Part shown: piece after piece, positions 34,170 to 47,284 of the stretch | Layout of the letters: each line of letters begins with the position of its first letter | Position numbering within the stretch: the stretch's first letter is position 1 | Source: Trachythela sp. YZ-2020 | Lineage: Eukaryota > Cnidaria > Anthozoa > Malacalcyonacea > Clavulariidae | Assembly: GCA_016169945.1 (NCBI GenBank) | Contig: JADLSH010000355.1 | Span: 4,273,501-4,337,500 of the forward strand | Length of the DNA: 64,000 bases | Direction: 5' to 3' | Notes under the pieces: model-generated | What the model was told of the DNA's origin: nothing | What the model saw: the letters and a program-made list of their open reading frames with translations, nothing else | Database searches by the model: none | Program-made: the position numbers and the translations under genes

Positions 34170-37100
34170 ATGCTGCGGTGGTTGATACTTTTGACGCTGT
34201 TTGTTCATAACAGTTTAGCTTTCAGTCTATATGATGAGATAGATGGTATGTGTTATACTGATAATTATAGATTAATACCTTTGTTTATCTTTCTATTTTG
34301 GCACAAAATTATGGTCAGTGCCTCTTCGGCAGGGGTTCTATTCACTGATCTGAAAACAAGGACTGGATAGTGCATCTGCTATGCATAAATGAAGCCAATG
34401 GCGGCCATATTGGTATGACCATCACAAATCTACTGTGGTGTTGGAGACATGTTAATGGAGAGTGTCTCTGTTCTCGGTTTCTGCTTGTATTGTATTGTAC
34501 TTTGTGTGATGTTTCAGTACTAATCTACTGATGTTTTTGTTCTGTGAGGCAAATCTTGTAAAATAGAATAATATAGGTAAAATCAGAAAATAAATAATAT
34601 AATATTTGCATGGTGTATTCTTTCCCATAACAGATTACAATCTTTGGCAACGCGACGAACCGTCCTCAGAAGAAACGAAACATGAAGATACGAAACCAGG
34701 TATAATATACGTCCGCACACTTAATAACGTCACAACTCCTAATACGTTCCACCATTTTCTTGAATAAATTCAAGCTAACCATACACAGTATACTGAAATG
34801 CAGTGCGGCAGTCAATAGTTTAGCACAAGAGTAAATAGTCGTTTTCCATCAGTGTATGTGTATTTAAATTCATACTATGTATCTCAGCATCGCTTAGTTA
34901 GTTCGCCTCAAACATCAATATTTCGTTTTTATATCATGCTTTTAGTAAGTTTGGGCATCGCGCGCAATTATCGGAATGACAGAATATTGGCAACATTGGA
35001 AGGCATTAGGCGTCAGTGACTAGCTATATATTACGCATCAGTGACCAGCTATATATATCCGGCAGTCGATTATAGATATAGCTATATAGGGCTGACTTTT
35101 CCGCATATAATCTATTATTGTATACAAGAAGTATTTTTGTAAAAGTTTACAATGAGTTTGTTCGTGGATTGCAGATACAGTAATGCCCCGCATAAAAGAA
35201 CCAGTGAATTTTGACTTCAGGCTGAAGTGGTTCTTATAGAACGGGTAGTAAGAAAGAAATCAGGCTGAAGTGGTTCTTAACTGGTTGTTATTTCCAGTCA
35301 AAAACAATTGTTCCTGGTTTGAGAAGTTTAAACCTCTTATTGTATACAATGAAACTATAGTAAATGAACTGTAATTTAACTGTTAATTATATAAACTTTA
35401 TACCCATCAAGTATACTGAGTGAACAGGGCCATCATGATGTAAGTTTTTTTAATATAGTTATGCAAGTTGAATTATGTTGTGAGTTGATTGCTGTTAGCA
35501 AGATTATAGTATTTTGTTTTCTTCCTAGTACCTGCTTACTAATTCAGCTAAAAGTTTAATAAGGTTTCTTAAGAACCAGTTTAATTTGTCAGCCTGAAGT
35601 GGTTCTTGTATTTTGGATGCTTAATTGCCCAAATTTCAGGCTGGTGGTTCTTAACCCATTGGTTCTTTTATGCGGGGCTATACTGTATCTATGACCGCAA
35701 TCAGTAAATTAAAATGCAATGTGCCAAGTTTCCTAAATAACGCGAGTTCTAGACGTACTCCTTGTTGTTCAAGGATTCTAGCGCGATGTAGCTTGTCTTA
35801 TAACTTTTAGTTTTTTTGCGAGATATAACCGAAATAAAATAGGAGCACTTTGATGAAATTCACGATAATGCGGTGAAAAATAGGGAAAATTTAGCATGAC
35901 GAACGCTGTGGTGCCAGTGTATAGGTACCCTTACAAAAATGTCACATATGATGATCTCACAAATGTCACATGTGAGATGTTCCAATTCCACATAATTATG
36001 AAATATATCTTTCACGTGTGGAATATATTTTCACATAATTATGAACCTTTACTTTCACGTGTGAAAGTATATGTGAAACTCGAATTTCACATGTGAAAAT
36101 TCTGAATTTCACATGTGAAATGTGCATTTTCACATGTGAAATGTTCCAATTCCACAAATAATTTCACATGTGAAAATTATATGAGAAATTTTCGTAGTGC
36201 ATGTCTATATACGAAATACTGCGGGACCCACGCTACTAAATTCCAGACGAATGGCTTCGCTCGAAACGTCGAAGTTCTTAATATAATATTGAATATATGT
36301 CAGGTAGATTGATCCAAAAGACCCGTAAAATTTAGCATGACTGAATATTCTCGCGTGACTTCACGAGCCGAATACTGGCTAAAGCAAAATTGATCATACA
36401 GAAATACAATAGACTTTTGTAAATCAAATTAGATAAACTGATAAAAAATTTTATATATAAAGATTTTTATATAAAGTTTCCTATTTGTGAAGCTCATTCC
36501 TGCATCAAATTTAAAAAATTAAATCACATATTCACCATTGTAAATCGTATATACGAACGACTATTGAATGAGAATGCTTATTATAGTTAGAATACACCAA
36601 TACGCTTTCCACTGGTATGAGTCTTATACTTACACTGATATTGCACGAAATATATTGTATTATTATATCAGATGGTCGCATTTACCTTAAAATAATTTGT
36701 TTAGATATTAAGATTAATCACGATCATAATTATACCTGCAAGGTCCCATAACGCCAAATTCATAGTTCAAATGTATGCGATTCTACACTCTCAGTTGGCA
36801 TTTAATATATAGGATATATAGGTATCCAGTAGCCTCATCCGCAGGCAACTCTGTGTTCAACTAATATTTCATAATAACGAAAGATTTCATACAACTGAAA
36901 ACCCGATAAAATACAATGATATAAGACACAATCTCTGTTTCACATTATCTTTCCGGTATTGATCTATTATAGTGTAAATAACATGACGTATACGTAATCC
37001 CTTTTTCACATTTACGACAACAACATTTATAAGAGTATTTTACAGCATATCATTGTATTTTATCGGGTTTTTTGTATGAAATCTTTCGCTATTATAAAAT

Positions 37101-40100
37101 ATTAGTTGAACACACAGTTGCCTGCGGAGGAGGCTATAGGTATCCAGTATCATAATTCCCTCGCAAATAATTAATGAGTTTGAGATATATTATAATGATC
37201 TTTCAACCATGATGATAAACAAATACATCGTATATAATTTAGAATGCAAAAAAGATATCCTCGTGCTGTGGGACAATTCTAATTCCATTGGCCGCAAATA
37301 TTTCCCTAAGGTGAAAGAATTCCTAAAGAAGCTTATCAATAATAAAACGTTGAACGTGAGGGAAAAGGGCACGCGTCTTGGTTTCATCACCTTCTCAACT
37401 AAGGACCAAACTAGAGAATTGTTGAAAGTTGGGGCGAAAACAGAGCCAGGAGAGTTGACAGAGTGGCTGGATGAGTTTGACTATGACTTGGATCTATCGG
37501 GCGTAGATACCTACACGGGTAAAGCACTCAAGCTTGCAAACGATGTAAGTCAATCCTGTATAACGTTTCTGTAATAAATAGCCATTTTGGGCGACCAGTG
37601 TTTAAAGAAATCAAAGTTCAGTTATTTATACCCAATATACACACGCAAAAACCTCGTGTGTTTCCAACTTAAAGAGTGGGTATCATGCAAGTCATCCTTT
37701 GCGCACTTGGCGTCCCACAACTAAATGACTGCCTTTTAAAACATTTATGAGTAATCTCGGAGATTTAATTTGTATCGGTTCATTTATCCCAGTCGTATTG
37801 AAAAACAACTTCAAGCCTGGCTTTCATATGTCGCCGATGCTTTCGCAGTACCATTGTCTTAGATCATTGATAAGTAAAATCCTTCGTCTACCTTAAGTCA
37901 TTTTCTCCTTCAATGATCACTAACAATGGGCAATGAGTGCATTGCCGACCTTTGGCGTCATATGAAAACCAGGCTTATTTTCACTTCTAAGCAATAATTA
38001 TACCTTGTGAAATTTTGTGTTTTTTACGTGGCAAAACGTTCATATATAATGTTTAAATGTCGTTTATAATTTCGCTTCCGAATCGGACTTGCAGGCAATT
38101 ATAACACATGTGAATGACTTCAATTCTGTATATTGGAAGAAGTGTAAATGCTGCACACTTCATGAAATAGATCTTTGGACATATTTGGGAAAAAACTCTG
38201 CGTGAAACTGAGTCAACTTCGTCTATAAAATTTTTCATCAGATTATTTTATCAAAAACTGAATGGTCAATCAATCAAGCAATCTATCAATCAATGATTAA
38301 GCAAGTCAAACTACAAGCTCATTCGTTTATCAATTAACCGATAAGTTAATCAATCATTTTACTAATTTTACTCATTTAATTATCCATCAACCAATCAGTT
38401 AGTTGGCAAACTATTTAATTAATGGCCAATCAGGAATTTTAACCAAACAGTCAATCAGGTAATCGATTTATCAACTTGTTTTTAAAGGTGTTTAAAGAGC
38501 CCAGTCCGAGAAATTTCCGTCGTAACGTAGGCGACGTTATTTTGTTGTTCACCGACGGAAAACCAGAACCCGAATATCCTGGGTCAACAATCCCGTATCG
38601 AATCGCAAAAGATCAAAGAAAAATTGCTGATAGATATTCGAAGATATTGAAGGAGGACAAGAATGTTACTATTATCGGCTTGGCAGGTGGCAATCCAGAG
38701 CGGGTTCAAGCTTTCAAACCTTACATTGAACGCTGGTCATCGTCACCAGATCTTGTGTTTGCAGCAAAGTTGGACGAGTTAGACAAAGTCGTGGATAAAT
38801 TAGTTGATGCTTCGTGCAGGCCAACTAGTAAGTACTGATATAAGAGTTTAGGTAACTGAATTTGAGGCATTTATTGGAACATTCTTGTGCATTATAGCTC
38901 GATAAATGCATGCGAATCGTTTTCTATTTCTTACATTATAGTATTCTATTATCATAACCTCCACCAGGAAGTCGTGCTTACACCTTAGTTTGTTTGTTTG
39001 TTAGTTTGTTTGTTTGAAATACGAAAATTTGTGGAGCTAACGGCCGTTGGCCAAGGACCATTCTTTGGTGCAAGGATTGGATGAGAGATATGTTCAAATC
39101 CGATGAGAAATATCGAGGGGGACGTCCACACAATAAAACGTCATTTTTACCGCAGCAAGCAAATTTGATTGCATTTCCGGGATTCCAAGAGGCGTCAGAT
39201 GTCAAAATTTTCCTGGCGATCGCTAGTCAACCCTTTCCTAACAATCTCTTGATAATATCAGAAATTGCGGTCCTCCCCCCCCCCCCCCTACTTCTGTTTT
39301 GCTGGCTACGCCACTCTTCCCGCATGAACATAAGACTTGTTGTCTATCTCTTAAAAATGGTAGTATTCTGTCATAATACTAAAATGTTAACATGAACATC
39401 ATTTTACTTTTTAGTTAATCCAGCCGAAGTATGTAAATGCGACGGCGATATTTCAACAGACCCGCAGTATATTAAGCCAGGTGAAAACAAGCTTTTGTTC
39501 AAATGGATTGAACCAAAATTGACGTGCGACCCGCACGTTGATCCGCAGAAGACGGTAGACCCAGCTGATGCCAAGTCTAATGGTCAAGAATATGGCATTG
39601 GGCTACACAAAATTACGTACACGTTCTCGTATAATGATAGCAATAAAAAGCTTGTCAAACACGATTGTGTTGTCAGTGTGGATGTTGCAGGCGGTAAGTG
39701 AATGTGATTTCACATCTGCTAACATATATTTCTCAAATCAAATTGATCATGGTGACGTGTTTGTAACACACTGCCAAAAGCCTTATTCGGTGAAAATTTA
39801 ATGGAAAATCGTCCTGGCTCATCAAATTTTACTCATTCCACTTAAGGCCTTGTTACACGAGGCAATTTTTGCTATAATTTCGGACACAGAGCGATGTTAG
39901 GTAAAACATATATTCGAAAAGAAATTGTGAGCATGAATTTCGTTTTACTTTCTGATATCTTTCTTACTAAACATGTCTCATATAGAAGACAACAAAATAA
40001 TTTATGAATGATAATATCGGTAAAGTGAAACGCGGGCAATGTTCACAGTTTTTTCTGCGCGTACTTTTCAGTCTACATAACATGGCTTTGTGCTGAAATT

Positions 40101-41839
40101 GCGTTACAAGATCCAGCGAAAACTGCTCCGTGTAACATGGCTTTTACACAACGTATTTGATGAAGATTAATTATTTAGACATTTTCTTTGTGCACAAGCA
40201 ACAGCCTGAATTCTCGTGCAATCAATTGAGTTTTTCAATGATCTCAAATTTAACTTATTTATCAGACTATTACCTTTACCCATCAATATACATAATAATC
40301 AAAGTGCTTTCAAAAGTTATCCAAACTACAAAACATCATGATTTTCATATTTTGAATGGCGTTATTATCCACATTTGGGTTGGTCTTTGCAGTAAATAAG
40401 TTCATTTCTTCATTTTGCATTGTTACTTTTTTCTCGATTGGTTAATACCACCTACCAGTTATTATTCAAACTGTCAAATTGTTGACAGATCGAATCGTTT
40501 GCTTTTTAAATATGTCTTACGAGCCAAAGGTTTGGTGGGTTATAATTATTTTTATTTCTCCATTTAGCCTGCGAATGTCCTAGTACCCAAACAGTGAATG
40601 CCCAAGTTAAACCCGGTCATACGCAAGCTTCTGTCAGTTGGTCGGAACCTACTCCCACTTGCCCGACCACGTCAAGCTCAAACAATCCGAAAAGTACCAC
40701 TGAATCGTTCTCTGTTGGTAAATACACGCGTACATACAAGTACACGCACAAGACCAACCTACACAGTTTTGATATACAATGTCATGTAAACATTGTTGTC
40801 ACAGGTATGTTAGCACTCATAGATATGCTCCAAGTCTAACCTTTCTCGTTCTGTATCACCCTACTAATAGTTCCGCAGTTGGTTAAGAGGATGAGAGTTA
40901 GCAAGCGAGAGTTTGCATAAGAGTTTCATCAACTCTAATGCCCCGGTGAAACGAGCACAAAGGTTGCATGACCCGCGTGTACCGGTCAACGAGGGAAAAC
41001 TCTCATCAACTTTCATCAAAATTTGAACCAGCTCAATTTTCCATCAAGGAAAAGAGATGTAACAAGGAAGTGGTAAACTGGAGGTGCGCGAACCTGTAGG
41101 GGGTCTGGGGTTTCTCCCTCATATTCTTCAACCTCATGGGTCTTGATTTTCAGCAACAATTTTTTATCTCATCTAGACGGACTGGACTTTCAGTATAAAA
41201 GAAAGGTTTTGCTATGGGAATATTATAACACTCTTCTGAACCAAGTCATTCTTCCCTCCTTTAGTTTATATTTTACCCAAAACGAGGGGGTAGGAGGGAG
41301 AGGGGGGCGGATGGGGTGCTCATTATAGACGCTTTCAGAGAAGCCTAGTTTCCAGACCATATCCAGATTGACTACGTTATAAGTCAACACGACTACACGT
41401 TTGCTATCACGAAATCTCCGAGGTTTGGTTCTGAATTACTACTTGGAAAATATTTCATAATAATTATAATAAACATTTCGGACGTTTCAAACCCAGGCCA
41501 TCCGTCAGATGTTAACGTATGATAGCAACTAATTGGGCGTGCTATCCTCTTAATACGAAGGGTCTGTGTTAGATCAGACACAGCTTATTGTAGAATACTG
41601 CCTGTACTGGACCATATATGCCTGATTGCTATCATATGTCTTATCGCGTTCTATGCCTGCATTTAGGAAAATATTGCGGTGGAACGGCTTATAACTCAGC
41701 CACTCATGTTTGCTGCTGTGGCCAAGCTCATCCGAAGAGATTTGGCTACGAGTGTTGTGGAAAAGAATACTATAATCCCAGAAGGAATATATGTTGTCAA
41801 GATACCAGTCTCGTGTCTCTTGAAGGACACTGTCCTTGA
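34170..41839 (+). CDS. Secreted vWA-HYR protein with galaxin-like tail (gene A), seven exons
   Basis: Exons are 34170-34245, 34634-34699, 37243-37544, 38488-38827, 39415-39693, 40568-40804 and 41667-41839. Phases agree and give 490 residues. Residues 1-18 are a signal peptide (MLRWLILLTLFVHNSLA), 26-47 an acidic linker (DYNLWQRDEPSSEE) and about 52-255 a vWA domain. The metal site is visible: DNSNS (58-62), the Thr in DTYTGKAL and FTDGKP. Two HYR-like beta-sandwich domains follow (262-354 and 355-433; pattern TV...W.EP...C...F..G..T.TY). The C-terminal cysteine-rich part (434-490; YCGGTAYNSATHVCC, ECCGKEYYNPRRNICC) resembles galaxin repeats of coral skeletal matrix. It probably acts in extracellular matrix. 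A second in-frame ATG lies 6 bases upstream (34164); I chose 34170 because gene B shares it. AATAAA at 42010-42015 is a likely poly(A) signal. Confidence 0.9.
35178..35685. mobile_element. Tc1/mariner-type MITE with TA duplication and an empty site
   Basis: The ends are CAGTAATGCCCCGCATAAAA and TTTTATGCGGGGCTATACTG, with TA on each side (35176-35177, 35686-35687). The other duplication arm has the intact site GCAGATATCTATGACCGC (about 52720-52737) with a single TA. Internal GGCTGAAGTGGTTCTTA repeats are present. It lies in intron 2 of gene A. Confidence 0.92.
35930..36200. repeat. Cluster of TTTCACATGTGAAA palindromes
   Basis: At least eight copies or near-copies of the 14-bp palindrome TTTCACATGTGAAA or its core CACATGTG/CACGTGTG occur within 260 bp in gene A intron 2. 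They are spaced by short AT-rich links. CANNTG cores match E-boxes, but this may simply be a MITE interior. Confidence 0.8.
36230..36335. repeat. Single-arm copy of the GAAACGTCGAAG repeat
   Basis: TGGCTTCGCTCGAAACGTCG through GGTAGATTGATCCAAAAGAC. The same border occurs at 55676-55700. Confidence 0.65.
39846..40142. mobile_element. MITE in gene A intron 5
   Basis: The left end GGCCTTGTTACACGAGGCAA mirrors the right end CTCCGTGTAACATGGC. It is about 300 bp and non-coding. Confidence 0.7.
40880..41060. repeat. GATGAGAGTT repeat, second copy
   Basis: It shares GATGAGAGTTAGCAAGCGAG, AAACTCTCATCAACTTTCAT and AATTTGAACCAGCTC with the copy at 60355-60560 in gene B. Confidence 0.65.
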
Positions 41840-44180
41840 AACTACGAAAAGCTTTTTTTTACTTTGCAATGAACTTTTGTACACTTAAACTTGTAGATAA
41901 TAACAACAGTATGTTATTTGTATGCATTGCACCTGGCACGAATATTTTACATTAATTAGTATATAATGGATGTTGTATAGAATGGATTTTTTTCCATTCA
42001 CTTAAACGAAATAAATTCATAAAAATGCTACATTGTTGTATGATTGTTTTATTATCTATTTATTGTTGATTGCTGTACTAGGGGTAATGGTGACGCAGTT
42101 GTTTATGCATGTTGCCTTTCACTTCTACATACAACAGTGCTTCGATTACAGTTTTATGATATTACGCATAAATTTTTCCGTGTAATCCGCTTTCCTCCTG
42201 TTGTAACACTAGACCTCTACTGCTCTTTCATAAATATATTTATATAGTTATCTAACGCATAATTTTGACGTTTTGACTTTAAAATTTATTGCCTTCTTCA
42301 ATTAAAGATTAATACCCAACTAAGTAAGGATAACCTAATATGCAAACAATTGTTGATATAATAATAATTATGTTTGAAATACCACACATTTTCTATACAT
42401 TCTCCATATTTAGTATAATTTCAGTCGTAAATAATGCCTTAATTTCAAGTGTTTTGATTGGTTGGCTGAGCAGTAAATCTGGGGCATTATTTACTAGCCG
42501 GGTAGTAAATAATGCTTTGCTTTCATGAAATTAAAGAGATAAAGAATAATGCAGTTCCACAAAACTAGCAACAAAATATGGGGTTAAGCTTTTTAAAGGT
42601 AAGAAATGTTTTTCCAATTAATTTTTTAACAATTTGTTTGACAAATTTAAAACTTACGAGTGACAAGCAAAGAGCGGCAAATTACACTTGCCAAGGACGT
42701 TCATTCACATTTAACATGAATATGACAACAATTCACTTTTCCTCAACGTTTTAAATTGTTTGTTTTATATCCTGCATGATTTTTCTTGTAAATTTTAAGC
42801 ATTTTCAGCGCCATTCGGCCACAGACTTTGTTGTTTTAACGAACTTCCCGAGTATTTTAGTTGACATTACGTATTTAAAAAGGACATAAATTATATTCAT
42901 AACGGAAGCGCATGTTGTTGTATTTAACTTTATGCATATTCAACTACTGAAATTATACTGAAACAATTATTTACCTCGGTCTCGGTGACTATCGGTGAAT
43001 ATTCACCTCGACGATATTCACCAATAATCACCTAGACTTCGGTAAATAATTGTTAAATTTTACTGATTTGGTGCTGCTCGTTTCTAGGTAATAGTGGTTG
43101 AGTTTTGTTATATCCGGCTTGCGCAAGTGACGTCACAATGTTTCATATTTTGAAGAAAAAGAAATAATTACAAAATATATTATCATATGCTAGATTACCA
43201 ATGTTTACAAGAAGCGGGCTAGGGATCTACTAGTAATACTAGAAACATAATTGTATTATGTCAATGTATTCATAATGCTAGACTACTCAATTTTGAAACC
43301 TTACACCTAACAATAAACACTTCGGTAAACATTAACAATTTCGGCAAAATATGTCATCTCTTCTTCGTTCTTCAAAACCACTTGTTAAACCACTTTGCAA
43401 TTGCATCTTTAAACTTTATGTTGAAACTGTTTTAAGATGATTCCCGTGTTTCTTTGTGTGTTTTAAACCAACTAAAATTAATACGGTCGGATATAATTAA
43501 TAATTTGTCGGGTATGGACACATAGTGTGGACACAACGAATTTCCTTCCAAAACGTACAAATATCTCAATAATAGCACAAAATACCAGTATTTTATATAT
43601 TGCGTAGGAAACAGGAACAATAGTGTCGTAAATATAGCCTGGCAAAGTCCGTTTACGGACACGTAAGTATTGTCAGTATTGTCAACGAAACATATGACGC
43701 CGCAACTTCGTCGCAGACGAGTTTGGCAAAGTGATAAATTTCCCATTGACATTTCTAATTCGTCACAGGAATCCGCCCAGAAGCTCTCTAAAGCCTGCCT
43801 AGGCCCGCTTGCGTCCAAAGATTTATCCATTTCTCAGAAACTCGAAATATATCCATTGCCAAGATGTCGACTATTTTGCCAACTTTTCGACACGCGATTC
43901 CACAGTCCTCGCAATTTCCGGCCATCATTCACCACCTAACCTGCGAACGGGCATATAGCGAGGGATTGTGGAAGAGTCAGCACGTGCACCAAGAACATGC
44001 GGAATTGATTTTTATATCACTTCCAGAGCGGAATGATTTTTGGCGGTGGCACGTACCGGATTGCCATGGTGTCGTGTAACCAAAACCCGCATCTGATATG
44101 GAAAGTGATCCGCTCCGATAGTGTATAACAAAAACCGAAAAATGAAAAATATTCAAAATACAATAATTGGAATTTGAAGA
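41840..44180. other. Spacer between gene A and the second duplication arm
   Basis: AATAAA at 42010-42015 is the likely poly(A) signal of gene A. Fold-backs lie at about 42430-42525 (GTAAATAATGC arms) and 42955-43057 (AACAATTATTTACC arms around GTGAATATTCAC). A CCTAACCTGCGAACGGGCAT block at 43937 is shared with the tandem unit starts at 26037 and 28100. Confidence 0.6.
43642..43830 (-). CDS. Possible 5' exon of an unidentified gene
   Basis: An ATG at 43830 opens a frame (MDKSLDASGPRQALESFWAD, then LSLCQTRLRR) with balanced codons, unlike the AT-rich surroundings. A candidate donor GTAAAC follows NTYVS near 43645. No downstream exon could be identified on the minus strand before gene A. It may be a chance frame or a gene fragment. 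Confidence 0.22.
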
Positions 44181-44346
44181 AAACTATAAAATATTAAATA
44201 GTATTAATTCCCACGATTATTCAAAAGATTATTTAAAATTTACGATGCATTATCCTTAAGTCACGGCCACTGAACTTAACGGTTTTGTATTTGTCTTCTA
44301 GCCAGTTCTATCCGACTATCACGAAATAGAAATAATTAACCCAGTA

Positions 44347-46240
44347 GAACCTTCGACGCACGAGTTAACTTCGAGCCAAGTAGTTATCAACTTAAGTGCA
44401 CACACTTGCTGGTCAGTGAACAGTGACGTGCATGCAATGTATGACGGAAAATAACGGCCGGTAAAAATATCACGGCAATTTTTGTGCAATACTCAAAAAT
44501 TTCGCGACGTTATACCAATTATAAATTTTCATACCGTCGTTCGCATCTAAAGATAAACAGTCACAGATTAAAATCATTGTATATGCCAAAGCATTGGTCC
44601 AACATCATCGAACAATGGTTCGCTGGAGCACTATTAATATAGACTTTCTAATTGACTTGTTTTGTCCGGGACAAATCGTCGAAAACATAGCTGCACGTAC
44701 ATCATTATACATCAATGCCGTTTGGCAAGCAACCACTTGCCAAACGATCCAATATAAACTGAATATCTGACGTTATTGAAGGCCTTCTTCGGCCAAGAAT
44801 ACGATGTTTGTTTCATTGTTAAAAGAATCGACTCTTTCCCAATATATGCGAAACCGAAATGGAGCTAGGGTCACGTTTTGGTTTTTAGGGTTCGGTTTAA
44901 GCTTTGCCGTTTTGGATTAAGAACGATTTTAGGGTACTAAATATTAATTACATATTCGAAGAGTTTTTCTTAGGAGATCCTCTTCTAGGTAAATAGATTT
45001 AAGTTTCATGCAATATATATAGTCATAATCTGATCTTGCTCATATTCATCCTTCACACCATCTAACAATTATTTTGCAAATGTCTTAATGGACCATTTGC
45101 ATTATAGACTAAATTTTGTTGTAGGCAAGGTGAAGGGAATCAATCACTACAGCTAGAAAGAACATACTAAAATTAGTATAATTGCAAAGTTTGGTTGCGA
45201 AATGTTGTAAAATGCAGAAAATATATATAGCCTTACAAATTTGCACATTTTGTATACTTTTGTATTACGTGCGGATATTTCTACCATTTTCGGCTCAATT
45301 AATGTGGTAGCGATTTCCGCACGTAATACAAAATTATAAAGTATACAAAATTTGCAAACTTTGCAAGGCTATATTTTCCGCATTTTACAACATTAACCAA
45401 ACTTTGCTATTTTACTAATTTTAGTATGTTCTTTCCGGGAATATACTTTTTTTCCCGGAGATAAAAAATTAGTCTATAATGCAAATTGTCTATTGTATAG
45501 TTAAAGACCAGAATTTCAATTTGGATAAATGTTAAAATTAGCAATTAAGCCAACTGTTTCAACATTGTATTTCTGATGCTGATGGCATAGTCTAGATGGT
45601 GTTTTGTAGATGGAATACTCGAACGAAAATTTATCACTGATACATTTTATAGACCTAACCAGGAGCAGTGATCAATTAATTGTTGTGTTTGTTTACGGGC
45701 CTTATAGGATATATCTTTTATCTCTGACTGTTCATTCTTAGATCCCCACGACGGTATGAAACTTACAGAAATCTATAAGGGAGCTCGCACTCAATATCCA
45801 CTTGTCTATGTGCATACTTGTTCCTATAACCATATTTTTTCCAATATTGTAACCATAAATGTGAAATGAAATCATGTGTAGTACAAGTGCATCCATCCTA
45901 CTTTATATAATTATTGACAATTGTGTTGTTTTCTTGTCAAAATGTATCTGTTTCGGCATATATATATATATAACGAAGGTTGTTAATTGTAGCTTCGCCT
46001 TCGGCTGGGAGGGTTATACGCCATCATATAACATAGACCAGTGGATTGTGTATGCGGACTCCTGTGGTTACACCGCAACGTATATTTGAACTCTTGCACG
46101 AACATTTACATGATATTTTTAAACATTTTGCCGATATTGTCCGTTAAAAATGTACGTCACTGTTCACTGAGAAACACGTGTTTACCCTTCTGATATAACG
46201 ACTACTTGGCTCACAGTTAACTCGTACGTGCGTTCAAAAG
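44347..46240. mobile_element. Long-inverted-repeat element, right-arm copy
   Basis: The left end GTTAACTTCGAGCCAAGTAG is mirrored at the right end by CTACTTGGCTCACAGTTAAC, and CCGTCGTTCGC by CCACGACGGTATG. No transposase was found. It contains a nested palindromic MITE. Confidence 0.55.
45090..45495. mobile_element. Palindromic MITE present only in the right duplication arm
   Basis: Long inverted arms start CATTTGCATTATAGACTAAA and end TTAGTCTATAATGCAAATTG, with an inner pair TTGTATTACGTGCGGATAT / ATTTCCGCACGTAATACAAA. The left arm reads straight through (TGTCTTAATTATATAGTTAA, about 30214-30233), giving the empty site. Confidence 0.88.
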
Positions 46241-46919
46241 GGGGCTACATGGTTGTATAATTACTATGCGCGATAGATTATGTAGACAAAACCTTTGAGT
46301 TCAGTGACCGTGACTTATTATGGATAATGATTGTACAGTCAGGTGTATTATATTGCTGTTATAAGGCAATAACGAGTAATGTAAAATTGCCCTTTTTGGC
46401 ATAGGATGGAAACTGAGGCGGCAAAGGGAAATTAAAATTCTGCCCAGAAAATCAAGACTGCTGTTTGCCGCTATGACACTATAAATACTAGCCCGAACCC
46501 ATGCTAAGTAAACTTGTACACACAAATGCCAGAAACGATATAACGAACGTTCTACAGCAAATCAACAACAGGGTTAGCAAAAACAGGTTTAAGTCGAATA
46601 CCACACAAGACTCCGATAAATAAAGCAATGAAAAATGGCGGGAACAGCTATAGATTGCAGACTCAGACGATGAAATTGCGAACGTTATAGAATACAAAGA
46701 CTCTAATTAGGCATACAAAACCTTCAATAAACTTAAACAAATAAACTTTAAAATTGTTTTGAGTTCATTTCAGCAACGTTTTGCACATTCAAGTTACACC
46801 ATTGCAGTATTGTATTGCGACTACAGTTATTCGTAAAATACAGATGATGATTGACTAGCTATTGCTTTATTACTATAATTATAATAATAATAATAATTAT
46901 TATTATTAGAAGCCCTTCA

Positions 46920-47284
46920 ATAATAACTGGTGATATATATCGGCCAGATTTACTACTAATCATTCCTAATGAATCTCTCTATATCGTCGAACTTACTGTT
47001 GGATTTGAAACTAACCTACACTGACAACAACGTTGAACGCAAGTAAGCCAAATACACATATTTGATTGAAGAACAACGCGAATTTGTAAACTTGTCAATC
47101 AGCTCTCTCGGTGTCTTCGATAAAGAATGCTTTAGCTTTATAAAAATGTTAGACAATCTAGGCTTGGATAAAAAACACCAACAATATTGCATGAAAAAGA
47201 TAATGTCCATCGCAATTAGAACGACATATTATGTTTTCTGCTGTAGAAACAAGGAGTGGACCAATCCTGAACTGCTTAACTTTT
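46920..47284 (+). mobile_element. C-terminal remnant of a retroelement
   Basis: With one frameshift, it reads RPDLLLIIPNESLYIVELTV, FETNL, then (from 47062) EEQREFVNLSISSLGVFDKE and KIMSIAIRTTYYVFCCRN. The PD...(I/V)E.T pattern resembles a degenerate nuclease-like C-terminus of cnidarian retroelement polyproteins. That family link is from memory and should be checked. Only the right duplication arm has it. Confidence 0.5.

Larger units (their letters stand above)
29030..35840. repeat. Large segmental duplication, left arm
   Basis: Blocks occur in the same order and orientation in 44180-52900: 29.8-30.1 with 44.7-45.0 kb, 30.2-31.4 with 45.5-46.6, 31.7-33.1 with 48.3-49.3, 33.9-34.25 with 50.2-50.53, 34.3-35.1 with 51.7-52.5 and 35.7-35.84 with 52.7-52.9. 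It carries the promoter and first exons of the vWA gene. Confidence 0.85.
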
